Assembly (NCBI GenBank): GCA_030630685.1
Contig: DAOVMN010000014.1
Location: 1-13,741, forward strand
Direction: 5' to 3'
Source of the DNA: Thermoplasmata archaeon
GTDB taxonomy: Archaea; Thermoplasmatota; DAOVMN01
Length of the DNA stretch: 13,741 nucleotides
The notes under the pieces were generated by a model. It saw only the letters and a program-made list of their open reading frames with translations. It was not told the DNA's origin and made no database searches. This document shows positions 6,061 through 13,015 of this stretch, one piece after another (position 1 is the stretch's first letter; every line of letters begins with the position of its first letter). The position numbers and the translations under genes were made by a program.

Positions 6061-7398
6061 ATGAATCATACAAAATATCAGGTGTTGACCATGATAGATG
6101 ATACCCCGGGATATATCGAGAGGAATGAACCCAGAGACGTTATTGTTTCTGGCCAAAGGATAGGCCTCAAGGATATTGAACAAATATTCCTGAGCCATGA
6201 ATGCGTCTTGGATGCAAAGGTAGCCAGCGTTCCCGATGAGAAACAGGGCAGCCTCCTGCTCCCGTTTGTTACCCTGAAGAAGGGGTATGCGCCTTCTGAC
6301 GATCTGAAAAGAGAGTTAGCCTGGTATGTTGGAACGGAGGTCGGGTGTATAACCCTGTTCAAGGATCTCAAGTTACGAGTGACTAAATCCGAAACCAGTA
6401 CAATGCCGACAGTGGAGCGAAGTAAAGGTGGCAAGGACGTCTTTATCACCGGTCACAGGATAAATACCGCAGAAGTAGAACAAGCCCTGAAGGGCTTAGA
6501 GGATGTGGTCGAGGCGACAGTGATCGGTGTCCCGGACAAAAAGAAGGGCGAGATGCTGAAGGCGTTCGTCACACTGAGAGAGGGATGTGCCCCATCCAAC
6601 GACCTGAAAAGAGAGCTTGCCTGGCATGCCCGGTTAGAGGTAGGGCCCATGGTTCTGTTCAAGGACATCGAATTCGGGGGCTATTCCTCGCAGGTCAGGG
6701 ATGAAAGGGTCCGGAAGGGGATGGTGATCGTGGATAAGCTCGAGGAAGACGGAAGGGAGGTCCACATATCGAGCCATAGGATCTCCACCACTGAAGTCGC
6801 AAAGGCCCTTCTTGGCCATCCGGATGTATCCGATGCCGCTGTGGTCACAGTACCGGACGACAGGAGGGGAGAGGTAATGAAGGCATTTGTCAGATTGAAC
6901 GAGGGTGTTGTGCCCTCGAACGATCTGAAGTTGGAGCTTGCCTGGTATGTGATGACCGAGCTCAAACCGATATCCGTGTTCAATGACATCGACTTGGTGG
7001 GGCATCGACCAGGCCCATCCGCATGGGACCTGCCGGACAATAGCGACCAGGAGACCATCTATATCTCCGGTCATACGATCCTTAGTGCGGATGTGGAGAG
7101 GGCATTGATGTACCATGATGCTGTATCAGAAACCGTCGTTATCGGGGTACCCGATGAAAGACACGGTGAGGCCCTACAGGCGTTTGTCGCATTGAGGGAG
7201 GGGGTAATCCCCTCTGATGATCTGAAGGAAGAGCTGGCATGGCATGCACGAACAGAGATCGGACCAGCGGTGGTGTTCAAGTCCATAGAGTTCAGGAGAT
7301 TTCTTCCAAGAACCGAGACCAGAAAAACCTTGAGGAGCATATTAAGGGCAGATGCATTGAACATACCAACAAGGATGGCGATACATATAGCGGATTAA
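6061..7398 (+). CDS. Protein of four tandem acetyl-CoA synthetase C-terminal (AMP-binding_C) domains, no adenylation domain
   Basis: The protein has 445 residues and consists almost entirely of four copies of the small C-terminal lid domain of AMP-forming acyl-CoA synthetases: about 26-105, 126-205, 233-312 and 331-411. Each copy has the order (V/I)-(S/T)-GHRI-like loop, E/D-V-E-x-A-L helix, V-x-VPD-(x)4-G, AFV-L-x-EG, PS-(N/D)-DLK-x-ELAW and GP-x-x-(L/V)-F-K. The phrase ELAWHARTEIGP points to descent from an acetate/propionate-type ACS. None of the large-domain ATP motifs is present, so it cannot make acyl-AMP alone. Only the last copy keeps the downstream catalytic-lysine tail, LPRTETRKTLRSILR (415-429). 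There K422 aligns with the Lys that Pat/AcuA acetylates, although the usual Gly before it is Arg. An ATG at 6091 preceded by GGTG (6081-6084) is a likely alternative start. larA follows after 16 bp, so the two are probably co-transcribed. The role is unknown; a binding scaffold, decoy or sensor linked to the acetylation fusion protein is my inference. Confidence 0.85.
   Translation: MNHTKYQVLTMIDDTPGYIERNEPRDVIVSGQRIGLKDIEQIFLSHECVLDAKVASVPDEKQGSLLLPFVTLKKGYAPSDDLKRELAWYVGTEVGCITLFKDLKLRVTKSETSTMPTVERSKGGKDVFITGHRINTAEVEQALKGLEDVVEATVIGVPDKKKGEMLKAFVTLREGCAPSNDLKRELAWHARLEVGPMVLFKDIEFGGYSSQVRDERVRKGMVIVDKLEEDGREVHISSHRISTTEVAKALLGHPDVSDAAVVTVPDDRRGEVMKAFVRLNEGVVPSNDLKLELAWYVMTELKPISVFNDIDLVGHRPGPSAWDLPDNSDQETIYISGHTILSADVERALMYHDAVSETVVIGVPDERHGEALQAFVALREGVIPSDDLKEELAWHARTEIGPAVVFKSIEFRRFLPRTETRKTLRSILRADALNIPTRMAIHIAD
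6136..7293 (+). repeat. Four tandem domain-length coding repeats (about 240 nt each)
   Basis: The units lie at about 6136-6375, 6436-6675, 6757-6996 and 7051-7293, separated by unlike linkers of 54 to 81 nt. Similarity is visible in DNA as well as protein: CTGAAAAGAGAG occurs near 6306 and 6606 before matching TTAGCCTGG/CTTGCCTGG. The third and fourth units are more diverged. This points to stepwise internal duplication followed by drift, with reading frame and core residues kept. Confidence 0.75.
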
Positions 7399-7414
7399 TC
7401 TCGGGTGTGTATCC

Positions 7415-8755
7415 TTGATCTACAAGATCCCTTATGGAAAAGAAACTGTAGATGTGGAGATAAGCCAGGAAGTAGAGGTGCTGTCTCCCAACAGATACAA
7501 GGTTGTGAATGAGGCAGAGCTTATCAGGGAGGCATTGGATCAACCCCTGAGCAAAGAAAGATTCGAGGAGTTTGCGTCGTTCGGAAAAAGCCTGTTAGTG
7601 GTGGTGAACGATGGGACGAGACCCACGCCCACGGCAAGGGTCATCAGGGAACTGTATCCCGTATTGTCCGCACACCCAAAGCTAAGTTTCATAGTAGCCA
7701 CAGGCGTACACAGGGCCCCGACGCTTGAGGAGTACAGATTTATATTCGGGGAATACCATGAGGAGTTTAAAGACCGGATATTCTCCCATGATGCAAGAAG
7801 TGAGAAGGACATGGTCTATCTCGGCATCTCCTCGAACGGCACTGAAATGTACCTCAATCGAATGGTCAAAGAGGCCGATAATGTCCTGGTTATCGGTAGC
7901 GTAGAGCCCCATTACTTTGCAGGATACACCGGCGGTCGAAAGTCGTTCCTTCCCGGCCTTGCATCGTATAAAACGATAGAGATGAACCATAAGCACGCAC
8001 TTTCAAACAGGGCTCGCTCGATAGCATTGGAGGGAAACCCCGTCCACGAGGACATGATCGATGCACTGAAGGGCCTGAAGGAAATCAATATCTTCTCCAT
8101 CCAGACAGTCCTCACAGGCGATCATGAGATCTTTGCAGTAACAGCGGGTGACCTTCACGAATCGTTCTATGCGGCTGTAAAGGAGGCGAACAGGATTTTT
8201 TGCGTCCCCTTGAGGGAGAGGGGAAACATCGTGATCACAGCGGTGCCCTATCCAATGGACGTGGACCTGTACCAATCCCAGAAGGCTGTTGACAACGGCA
8301 AATTTGCCTTGCGAAATGGAGGTGTGCTCATCCTGGTCTCAAGGTGCACCGACGGCATCGGAGGGAAGACCTTCTTCGAACTTCTGGCCCGATCCGACAC
8401 CCCACAAGAGGCATTATATAAGATAAATAAGGATTACAAATTGGGATGGCACAAGGCAGCAAAGATGGCACAGATCGGTGTTTGGGCCAAGGTCTGGGCA
8501 GTGACCGAGCTTTCAGATGAATTATTACACAAGATCAATATCGAACGATACCCCGATATCCAGAACGCGGTCGATTCTGCCATCGATTACGTGAGGGAAA
8601 AGGGCGGGAAGCCAAGGATCGTGATTCTCCCGAACGGCAGTCTGACAGTGCCGGTGTTGGAGGGAGCGGAGATATCCGGAGGATGGGTAAGGGTTACAAC
8701 AGATGTTGGAATCGAGGACATGCTCGAGGTGCTCGATGTTGTTCTAGAGAACTAA
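7415..8755 (+). CDS. larA: Lactate racemase-like LarA (nickel-pincer enzyme family)
   Basis: A 446-residue cytosolic protein of the LarA family (formerly DUF2088), whose characterised members interconvert L- and D-lactate with a nickel-pincer nucleotide bound to a Lys. Visible hallmarks are NDGTRP (D66, R69), ATGVHR (H99), EPHYFAGYTGGRKSFLPG with H166 and the predicted cofactor-linking K176, NHKHA (H192/H194) and a Lys in LYQSQK (K290). The length is normal for the family. The start is TTG at 7415, supported by GGTG at 7404-7407 with normal spacing and by homology starting at once with the IPYGK phrase. It lies 16 bp after the ACS-domain repeat gene, so the two likely share a transcript. The D-lactate dehydrogenase operon starts 218 bp downstream, which supports a lactate role. 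The wider family also acts on other 2-hydroxy acids, so the exact substrate is not certain. The cofactor-synthesis genes larB, larC and larE are not in this window. Confidence 0.85.
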   Translation: MIYKIPYGKETVDVEISQEVEVLSPNRYKVVNEAELIREALDQPLSKERFEEFASFGKSLLVVVNDGTRPTPTARVIRELYPVLSAHPKLSFIVATGVHRAPTLEEYRFIFGEYHEEFKDRIFSHDARSEKDMVYLGISSNGTEMYLNRMVKEADNVLVIGSVEPHYFAGYTGGRKSFLPGLASYKTIEMNHKHALSNRARSIALEGNPVHEDMIDALKGLKEINIFSIQTVLTGDHEIFAVTAGDLHESFYAAVKEANRIFCVPLRERGNIVITAVPYPMDVDLYQSQKAVDNGKFALRNGGVLILVSRCTDGIGGKTFFELLARSDTPQEALYKINKDYKLGWHKAAKMAQIGVWAKVWAVTELSDELLHKINIERYPDIQNAVDSAIDYVREKGGKPRIVILPNGSLTVPVLEGAEISGGWVRVTTDVGIEDMLEVLDVVLEN

Positions 8756-8775
8756 CATAATAGAGGCAAAACCGT

Positions 8776-8783
8776 TATAAAAT
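8776..8783 (+). promoter_or_regulatory. TATA-like element in the larA-dehydrogenase gap
   Basis: TTATAAAA lies 20 nt before the small open frame at 8804. Its spacing would place the RNA start at or just after that ATG, which does not sit well with the GGAGG upstream of the ATG, so its target is uncertain. Confidence 0.35.
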
Positions 8784-8803
8784 AAACAACAACGGAGGAT
8801 ACG

Positions 8804-8905
8804 ATGGAAAGGAATGCCCTTGACAGGATGGCTGAAACCGCTGGTGCGAGATACCACAATACAACGCAAGCAGGATCAGATGCCTACCAAACTATGGCTG
8901 CGTAA
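8804..8905 (+). CDS. Possible small protein of 33 residues
   Basis: An ATG is preceded by a perfect GGAGG (8794-8798) at five bases, and the frame runs 33 codons to TAA. The product is hydrophilic (begins MERNALDRMAETAGARY) with no membrane segment or motif that I recognise. It fills most of the 218-bp gap between larA and the dehydrogenase operon. It could be a real small protein, a leader peptide or a decayed gene start. Coding support is only the ribosome site and the frame. Confidence 0.35.
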   Translation: MERNALDRMAETAGARYHNTTQAGSDAYQTMAA

Positions 8906-8906
8906 A

Positions 8907-8915
8907 CTATATATC
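8907..8915 (+). promoter_or_regulatory. TATA box for the lactate dehydrogenase-Hdr operon
   Basis: CTATATATC lies about 60 nt before the ATG at 8974. It predicts a start of transcription near 8935 and a leader of about 40 nt that includes the ribosome site GGTGA (8965-8969). Confidence 0.45.
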
Positions 8916-8973
8916 CATCCTTTATTGCGCCATCGCTATGGATTTTCATGATACGACTTTTTAGGGTGAGACA

Positions 8974-10407
8974 ATGAAACCGGATATCGAGGGGCTAAAA
9001 GCGATCGTCGGGAAAAACAATGCCTCGGATGAAATCGCGGATCTTTATGTTTATTCCTCGGATGCATCCGTGCATCAGGCCATGCCCTCGGCTGTTGTGA
9101 GGCCGAAAACCCACGAGGAAGTGCAAGAAATTATGAGATATGCTGACAAGAATAAGATCCCTGTTGTCCCGAGAGGAGCGGGATCCGGGATGTCAGGGCA
9201 TGCGGTTCCGATTGATGGTGGTATCGTTCTGGACATGAAGCGGATGAACCGCATCCTCGATATCAGGCCCGAGGATGTAATATGCAAAGTGGAGCCAGGT
9301 ATTGTGAACGATGAATTGAACAGGGTGCTGAGGCCATTTGGTTTCTTCTTCCCTCCAACGCCCTCCTCCGGTAATATCTGCACAATCGGCGGTATGATCG
9401 GCACCAATGCCTCGGGAAATCGGGCCGTGAAATACGGTGCAACCCGTGATTCATTGCTGGGAATGAAGGTGGTACTGGCCAACGGGGAGCTTGTCACCTT
9501 AGGGACAAACACAAGGGTCGAGGCATCGGGTTATCAACTTGCCAGACTCATGGTCGGTTCGGAAGGAACCCTGGGAGTGGTGGTCGAAGCAACCCTTCTT
9601 ATCTCTCCTCTTCCTAAATATAGAGCCATGGGAATGGTCAATTTCAGCAGATTGGAGGAGGCCGGCAGGGCGATATCGAATATAATATCGGCAGGAGTGG
9701 TACCCTCCATGGTAGAACTGATGGACAATGTAGCGATCACCGCTGTGAACAAAGCACTTGACCTCGGCCTCCCGGATGTAGCTGCCATCGTGATCTTCGA
9801 ATGTAACGGTATGGTCAAGGGAACGGTGGATCATGATATGGAATCCATCAAAAAGATATGTGAGGGGCACAACGGGACCGGTATCAAAGTCAGTGATGAC
9901 CCTGGGGAGATGGCACGAATCTATGCGGGTCGAAAGAAACTCTTCCCGTCGTTATCAAAGTATAGAGAGGGATTGGCCTGTGTCTCCTTAGCAGACGACA
10001 TGGCGGTCCCGATATCTAAGATAGCGGATTGTGTGCATGAGATCCATGAGATCGCGAAACGTAACAATGTGATCATGAGCGCGTACGGTCATTGCGGTGC
10101 GGGATTGATCCATACGAAGATATTGATGGATCCCACGAAAAAGAGCCAATGGGAGGATGCGAAACGAGCGGTCAAGCAGGTCTATGAATATGTTCACAGG
10201 ATAGGCGGGACGACCTCTGGAGAGCACGGTATTGCACTATCCAAGGCACCTTCATGGAAGGAAGAAAAGAGGGATTCGTTAGAGATGATGAGGGCGATAA
10301 AAAGGGCCCTTGACCCCAATAATATCCTGAACCCTCATAAATTGATGGATGCACCGGATGATTGGACCACAGCCACCGCTCTCAGATACCAGGTGAAGGG
10401 GGCATGA
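8974..10407 (+). CDS. glcD: FAD-dependent D-lactate/glycolate dehydrogenase (GlcD-like)
   Basis: A 477-residue flavoprotein of the FAD-binding type 4 (VAO/PCMH) fold that oxidises 2-hydroxy acids, most plausibly D-lactate to pyruvate. The FAD-binding half carries PRGAGSGMSGHAVP (66-79), the TPSSGNICTIGGMIGTNASG region and GSEGTLGVV. The C-terminal substrate half has GHCGAG (372-377, H373), H380 and GGTTSGEHGIALSK (411-424, with E417 and H418), then the usual ending DPNNILNPHKL. The length matches GlcD and D-lactate dehydrogenases. The start is set by GGTGA at 8965-8969. The next gene overlaps it by an ATGA junction, giving tight translational coupling to the iron-sulfur partner. With larA upstream, a lactate substrate is favoured; glycolate or another 2-hydroxy acid remains possible. 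There is no signal peptide, so it acts on the cytoplasmic side. Confidence 0.87.
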   Translation: MKPDIEGLKAIVGKNNASDEIADLYVYSSDASVHQAMPSAVVRPKTHEEVQEIMRYADKNKIPVVPRGAGSGMSGHAVPIDGGIVLDMKRMNRILDIRPEDVICKVEPGIVNDELNRVLRPFGFFFPPTPSSGNICTIGGMIGTNASGNRAVKYGATRDSLLGMKVVLANGELVTLGTNTRVEASGYQLARLMVGSEGTLGVVVEATLLISPLPKYRAMGMVNFSRLEEAGRAISNIISAGVVPSMVELMDNVAITAVNKALDLGLPDVAAIVIFECNGMVKGTVDHDMESIKKICEGHNGTGIKVSDDPGEMARIYAGRKKLFPSLSKYREGLACVSLADDMAVPISKIADCVHEIHEIAKRNNVIMSAYGHCGAGLIHTKILMDPTKKSQWEDAKRAVKQVYEYVHRIGGTTSGEHGIALSKAPSWKEEKRDSLEMMRAIKRALDPNNILNPHKLMDAPDDWTTATALRYQVKGA

Positions 10408-11474
10408 AAATGGGATATCTGAATAAATTAGAGCAGGAAATGAACACATGCATCAGATGTGCCTACTGCTTCGAAGAATGCCCTGTCTTTAACGAACAGG
10501 GCTGGGATTCGGACGGTGCGAGAGGCAAGGTGATCCTTTCCTATGGACTTCTATCGGGAGAGATCGAACCATCCCGATACATCGCAGACAAGTTATTCCA
10601 GTGTACCTGCTGCAGGGACTGCGTGGAGCGGTGCCCATCCAATGTGAGGGTGGTCGATATCATCTCTTCGGCAAGGGCGGATCTCGTAGATGCGGGTTTT
10701 GCCAGCGAGACGCACAAATACGTGATTGAGAATATTAAAAACACTGGCAACATCTATGGAGACACCGAGGTCACCTCGCCTGTGAGGGAGGGAGAGACGC
10801 CTCTTTTCATAGGCTGTCAGTATCTATCCCGACCGAACAAAACAAAAAGATACATAAAGATATTAGAAAAATTAGGCTTCGATCTTCATATCCAGAAAGA
10901 GATATGCTGTGGTTTCCCGATGGAGATCCTTGGATTCAGGAAAGATTTTGAGGCACACAAGGAAAAATTCCTGAAATCCTTCCCATATAAGGAGGCGATT
11001 GCTTTTTGTCCAACCTGCACCGTATTCTTGAAAGAAGGCTATGGGATCGATGTCAAACACATTATGCAGGTTATTCTGGAAAAACTCCCAGAGGCAGATT
11101 TGGGCCTGAAGGTGACCTATCATGATCCCTGTGATCTCTCAAGAGGCCTGGGCATAATAGATGAACCAAGGAAGATATTAGAAAAGCTGGGGGTCGAGGT
11201 GGTGGAAATGAAAAGAAACAAAGCACAATCAGGTTGCTGCGGCGGAGGCGGCGGTATCCTGATGTCCGATTCGTCTCTATCTGACAGAATAGCGCTGAAC
11301 AGGATAAAAGAGGCAATGGACACGGGTGTGGACACCCTGGTCACGTCCTGTCCAACATGCGAACAGGTGCTGAAAAAAGCTGCTAAGGAGATCGGTGAGA
11401 GGGAAGGAAAGAATATGGTTGTGAGGAATATCGAGGATATTCTATGGAAGGGGCTAAAAAAAGGAGGAAAATAA
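10404..11474 (+). CDS. glcF: Iron-sulfur electron-transfer subunit, GlcF/HdrD-like, with two CCG domains
   Basis: A 356-residue protein that would take electrons from the flavoprotein encoded just upstream. Two ferredoxin-type [4Fe-4S] sites are at the N-terminus: C16, C19, C22, C26 and C67, C70, C73, C77 (with an extra C69). Two full CCG domains follow: C138, C168-C169-G, C202/C205 and C243, C278-C279-G, C316/C319. In HdrB these motifs bind unusual non-cubane clusters. This layout is shared by GlcF, LldE/F-like proteins and HdrD, and archaeal D-lactate dehydrogenases are often paired with such a subunit. I chose the ATG at 10404, which overlaps the upstream stop as ATGA with GGTGA at 10392-10396. 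A longer start at 10362 would lie deep inside the previous gene. No membrane helix is seen, so any membrane link would need another partner. Confidence 0.85.
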   Translation: MKMGYLNKLEQEMNTCIRCAYCFEECPVFNEQGWDSDGARGKVILSYGLLSGEIEPSRYIADKLFQCTCCRDCVERCPSNVRVVDIISSARADLVDAGFASETHKYVIENIKNTGNIYGDTEVTSPVREGETPLFIGCQYLSRPNKTKRYIKILEKLGFDLHIQKEICCGFPMEILGFRKDFEAHKEKFLKSFPYKEAIAFCPTCTVFLKEGYGIDVKHIMQVILEKLPEADLGLKVTYHDPCDLSRGLGIIDEPRKILEKLGVEVVEMKRNKAQSGCCGGGGGILMSDSSLSDRIALNRIKEAMDTGVDTLVTSCPTCEQVLKKAAKEIGEREGKNMVVRNIEDILWKGLKKGGK

Positions 11475-12524
11475 ATGGAGCTGCTTAAATTAGATAAACT
11501 GCCTGATCAGCAGTCGATGCTTGTTTTCCACGCTCTGGCACGGATGGGATACGAAGGGCTGGTCATAGTATCCCCGCAAATTCCCTTGGCATCCATCGGG
11601 TATTTCCAGGATGCAGGCAAGGAGGTGGACCTTGAATACTGCAGAAGAGCGGGGATACCCGTTATGAGGCGCGAGGTTGGAGGCGGGGCGACCTACCTCG
11701 ATGGAAATCAGGTCTTCTATCAGCTACTATGGAAGAAGGGCAATCCCCGTTTCCCGCGAAAGATCGGTGATATTTTCAAATACCTCTCCGGACCGGCATG
11801 TGACACATATCGGGATTTCGGGATCGATGCACATTTCAGACCAGAGAATGACATAGTTACCAAGGATGAGAAAAAGATCGCCGGTGAGGGCGGTGGTGAC
11901 ATCGGTGATTCCCTGGTATTTGTGGGCGGTATACTCATGGACTTTGATTACCGAACAATGAGCAGGGTGCTCAAGGTACCGAATGAGAAGTTCAGGGACA
12001 AGATACATAAGTCTATGAAGGAAAACCTCACCACGATGAAGCGTGAGCTCGGATATATGCCAAAAAGGGATGAAGTTGTGGAATCTCTCACTGCAAATTT
12101 CGAGAAAAGATTGGGGAAATTAGAACCCGTTACCCTCTCTCGGGATGTAATCGACAAGATGGTCGAGTTAGAGCGGTGGTTCACATCAGATGCATTTCTA
12201 CACAAAAAAACACCCAGAATCCCAACAGGTGTGAAGATACGTGAGGGAGTCGAGATCCTTTATAGTACCTATAAGGCGAGAGGCGGCCTGATCCGCACTG
12301 CCCAGGAGGTCAAGAACAGGGTGATCGAGGACATCGTTATCTCAGGGGACTTCCAGTTTTATCCGAAATCGGAACTTGATCTGATAGAGAGGGATTTGAG
12401 AAAGATCAAGCGAAAGGAGGGAATCATAATCTCAAAGCTCGAGGATTTCTACGATACCCGCAAGATCGAAAGCCCTGGGGTGGAACCGGAGGATATTACA
12501 GATGCGATCATGGAGGCGGAATAG
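11475..12524 (+). CDS. lplA: Lipoate-protein ligase, catalytic and C-terminal domains in one chain
   Basis: A 349-residue protein that would activate lipoate with ATP and attach it to a Lys of a carrier protein. Residues 1 to about 245 are the BPL/LplA catalytic fold: RREVGGGATYLDGNQ (65-79) and KKIAGEGGGDIGDS with K134 as the predicted lipoyl-AMP lysine. Residues from about 250 (TPRIPTGVKIREG) to the end resemble the accessory LplB/C-terminal domain. In Thermoplasma acidophilum these two parts are separate proteins, so the one-piece form is notable here. The first motif has Leu75 where many LplA proteins have His. It starts directly after the upstream stop, with GGAGG at 11463-11467. Its place between GlcF-like and HdrCB-like genes recalls the lipoate ligases of sulfur-oxidising sHdr clusters, which act on a dedicated lipoate-binding protein. 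No lipoyl carrier is visible in the window, so the target is unknown. Octanoyl transfer is an alternative activity. Confidence 0.8.
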   Translation: MELLKLDKLPDQQSMLVFHALARMGYEGLVIVSPQIPLASIGYFQDAGKEVDLEYCRRAGIPVMRREVGGGATYLDGNQVFYQLLWKKGNPRFPRKIGDIFKYLSGPACDTYRDFGIDAHFRPENDIVTKDEKKIAGEGGGDIGDSLVFVGGILMDFDYRTMSRVLKVPNEKFRDKIHKSMKENLTTMKRELGYMPKRDEVVESLTANFEKRLGKLEPVTLSRDVIDKMVELERWFTSDAFLHKKTPRIPTGVKIREGVEILYSTYKARGGLIRTAQEVKNRVIEDIVISGDFQFYPKSELDLIERDLRKIKRKEGIIISKLEDFYDTRKIESPGVEPEDITDAIMEAE

Positions 12525-12526
12525 CC

Positions 12527-13015
12527 ATGATCAATACAAAGGATTTGGACCCGAACTTCAGATACGAAGTTGCAAAGGAGCCCGGTGGTGCCAACATTAT
12601 GCGATGCTTTGCATGCGGCACCTGTACTGCAGGATGTCCTGTGAGAGCGATCGATGATAAGTACAACCCGCGGAAGATTATCCGAATGGTGCTCCTCGGT
12701 ATGCGAGAACGGGTTCTGAAAAGCGATTTCATCTGGCTGTGCTCGACCTGTTATACCTGTTATGATCGGTGCCCTCAGGGTGTTCATCTCACGGATATCA
12801 TGACCGCTTTGAAGAATATTGCAGTAAGAGAAGGGTACGTTCATCCCTCGTTCAGGGAACAGGCAAGGCTAGTGGGGACCTTTGGCCGGTTGTACGAGGT
12901 AGAGGACTTCGACAACAAGAAACGTGAAAAGATGGGATTACCCCCTGTAAAGAAGAGATGTGACGAGGTGACAAGGATAGTAGAAGATACTGATGTGAAG
13001 GTGATGACGGAATGA
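12527..13015 (+). CDS. hdrC: HdrC-like iron-sulfur subunit
   Basis: A 162-residue protein, normal size for heterodisulfide reductase subunit C. It has two [4Fe-4S] ferredoxin motifs: C27, C30, C33, C37 (CFACGTCTAGCP) and C72, C75, C78, C82 (CSTCYTCYDRCP), separated by a helical segment with NPRKIIRMVLLG, a phrase typical of HdrC. It would carry electrons between a flavin subunit and the HdrB catalytic subunit. The start lies 2 bp after the lipoate ligase stop, with GGAGG at 12512-12516. Its stop overlaps the hdrB start as ATGA, so the two are translationally coupled. No HdrA is seen in the window. The electron donor could be an HdrA further downstream or the lactate dehydrogenase module upstream (inference). 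Confidence 0.88.
   Translation: MINTKDLDPNFRYEVAKEPGGANIMRCFACGTCTAGCPVRAIDDKYNPRKIIRMVLLGMRERVLKSDFIWLCSTCYTCYDRCPQGVHLTDIMTALKNIAVREGYVHPSFREQARLVGTFGRLYEVEDFDNKKREKMGLPPVKKRCDEVTRIVEDTDVKVMTE

Noticed and set aside
6634..7116. 160-codon open frame on the minus strand in the ACS-domain repeats
   Set aside because: Antisense frames recur at matching places across the repeats, as expected from the codon pattern of the real gene, and they have no protein motif.
6061..7398. The ACS-domain gene as a pseudogene of acetyl-CoA synthetase
   Set aside because: It has one uninterrupted frame with four separate domain copies and conserved cores, and no adenylation-domain remnants upstream or in other frames, so decay of an ACS gene does not explain it.
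10362..10403. Earlier in-frame start for the GlcF-like gene
   Set aside because: It would overlap the dehydrogenase by 46 bases, whereas the ATG at 10404 gives a standard ATGA overlap with a ribosome site.
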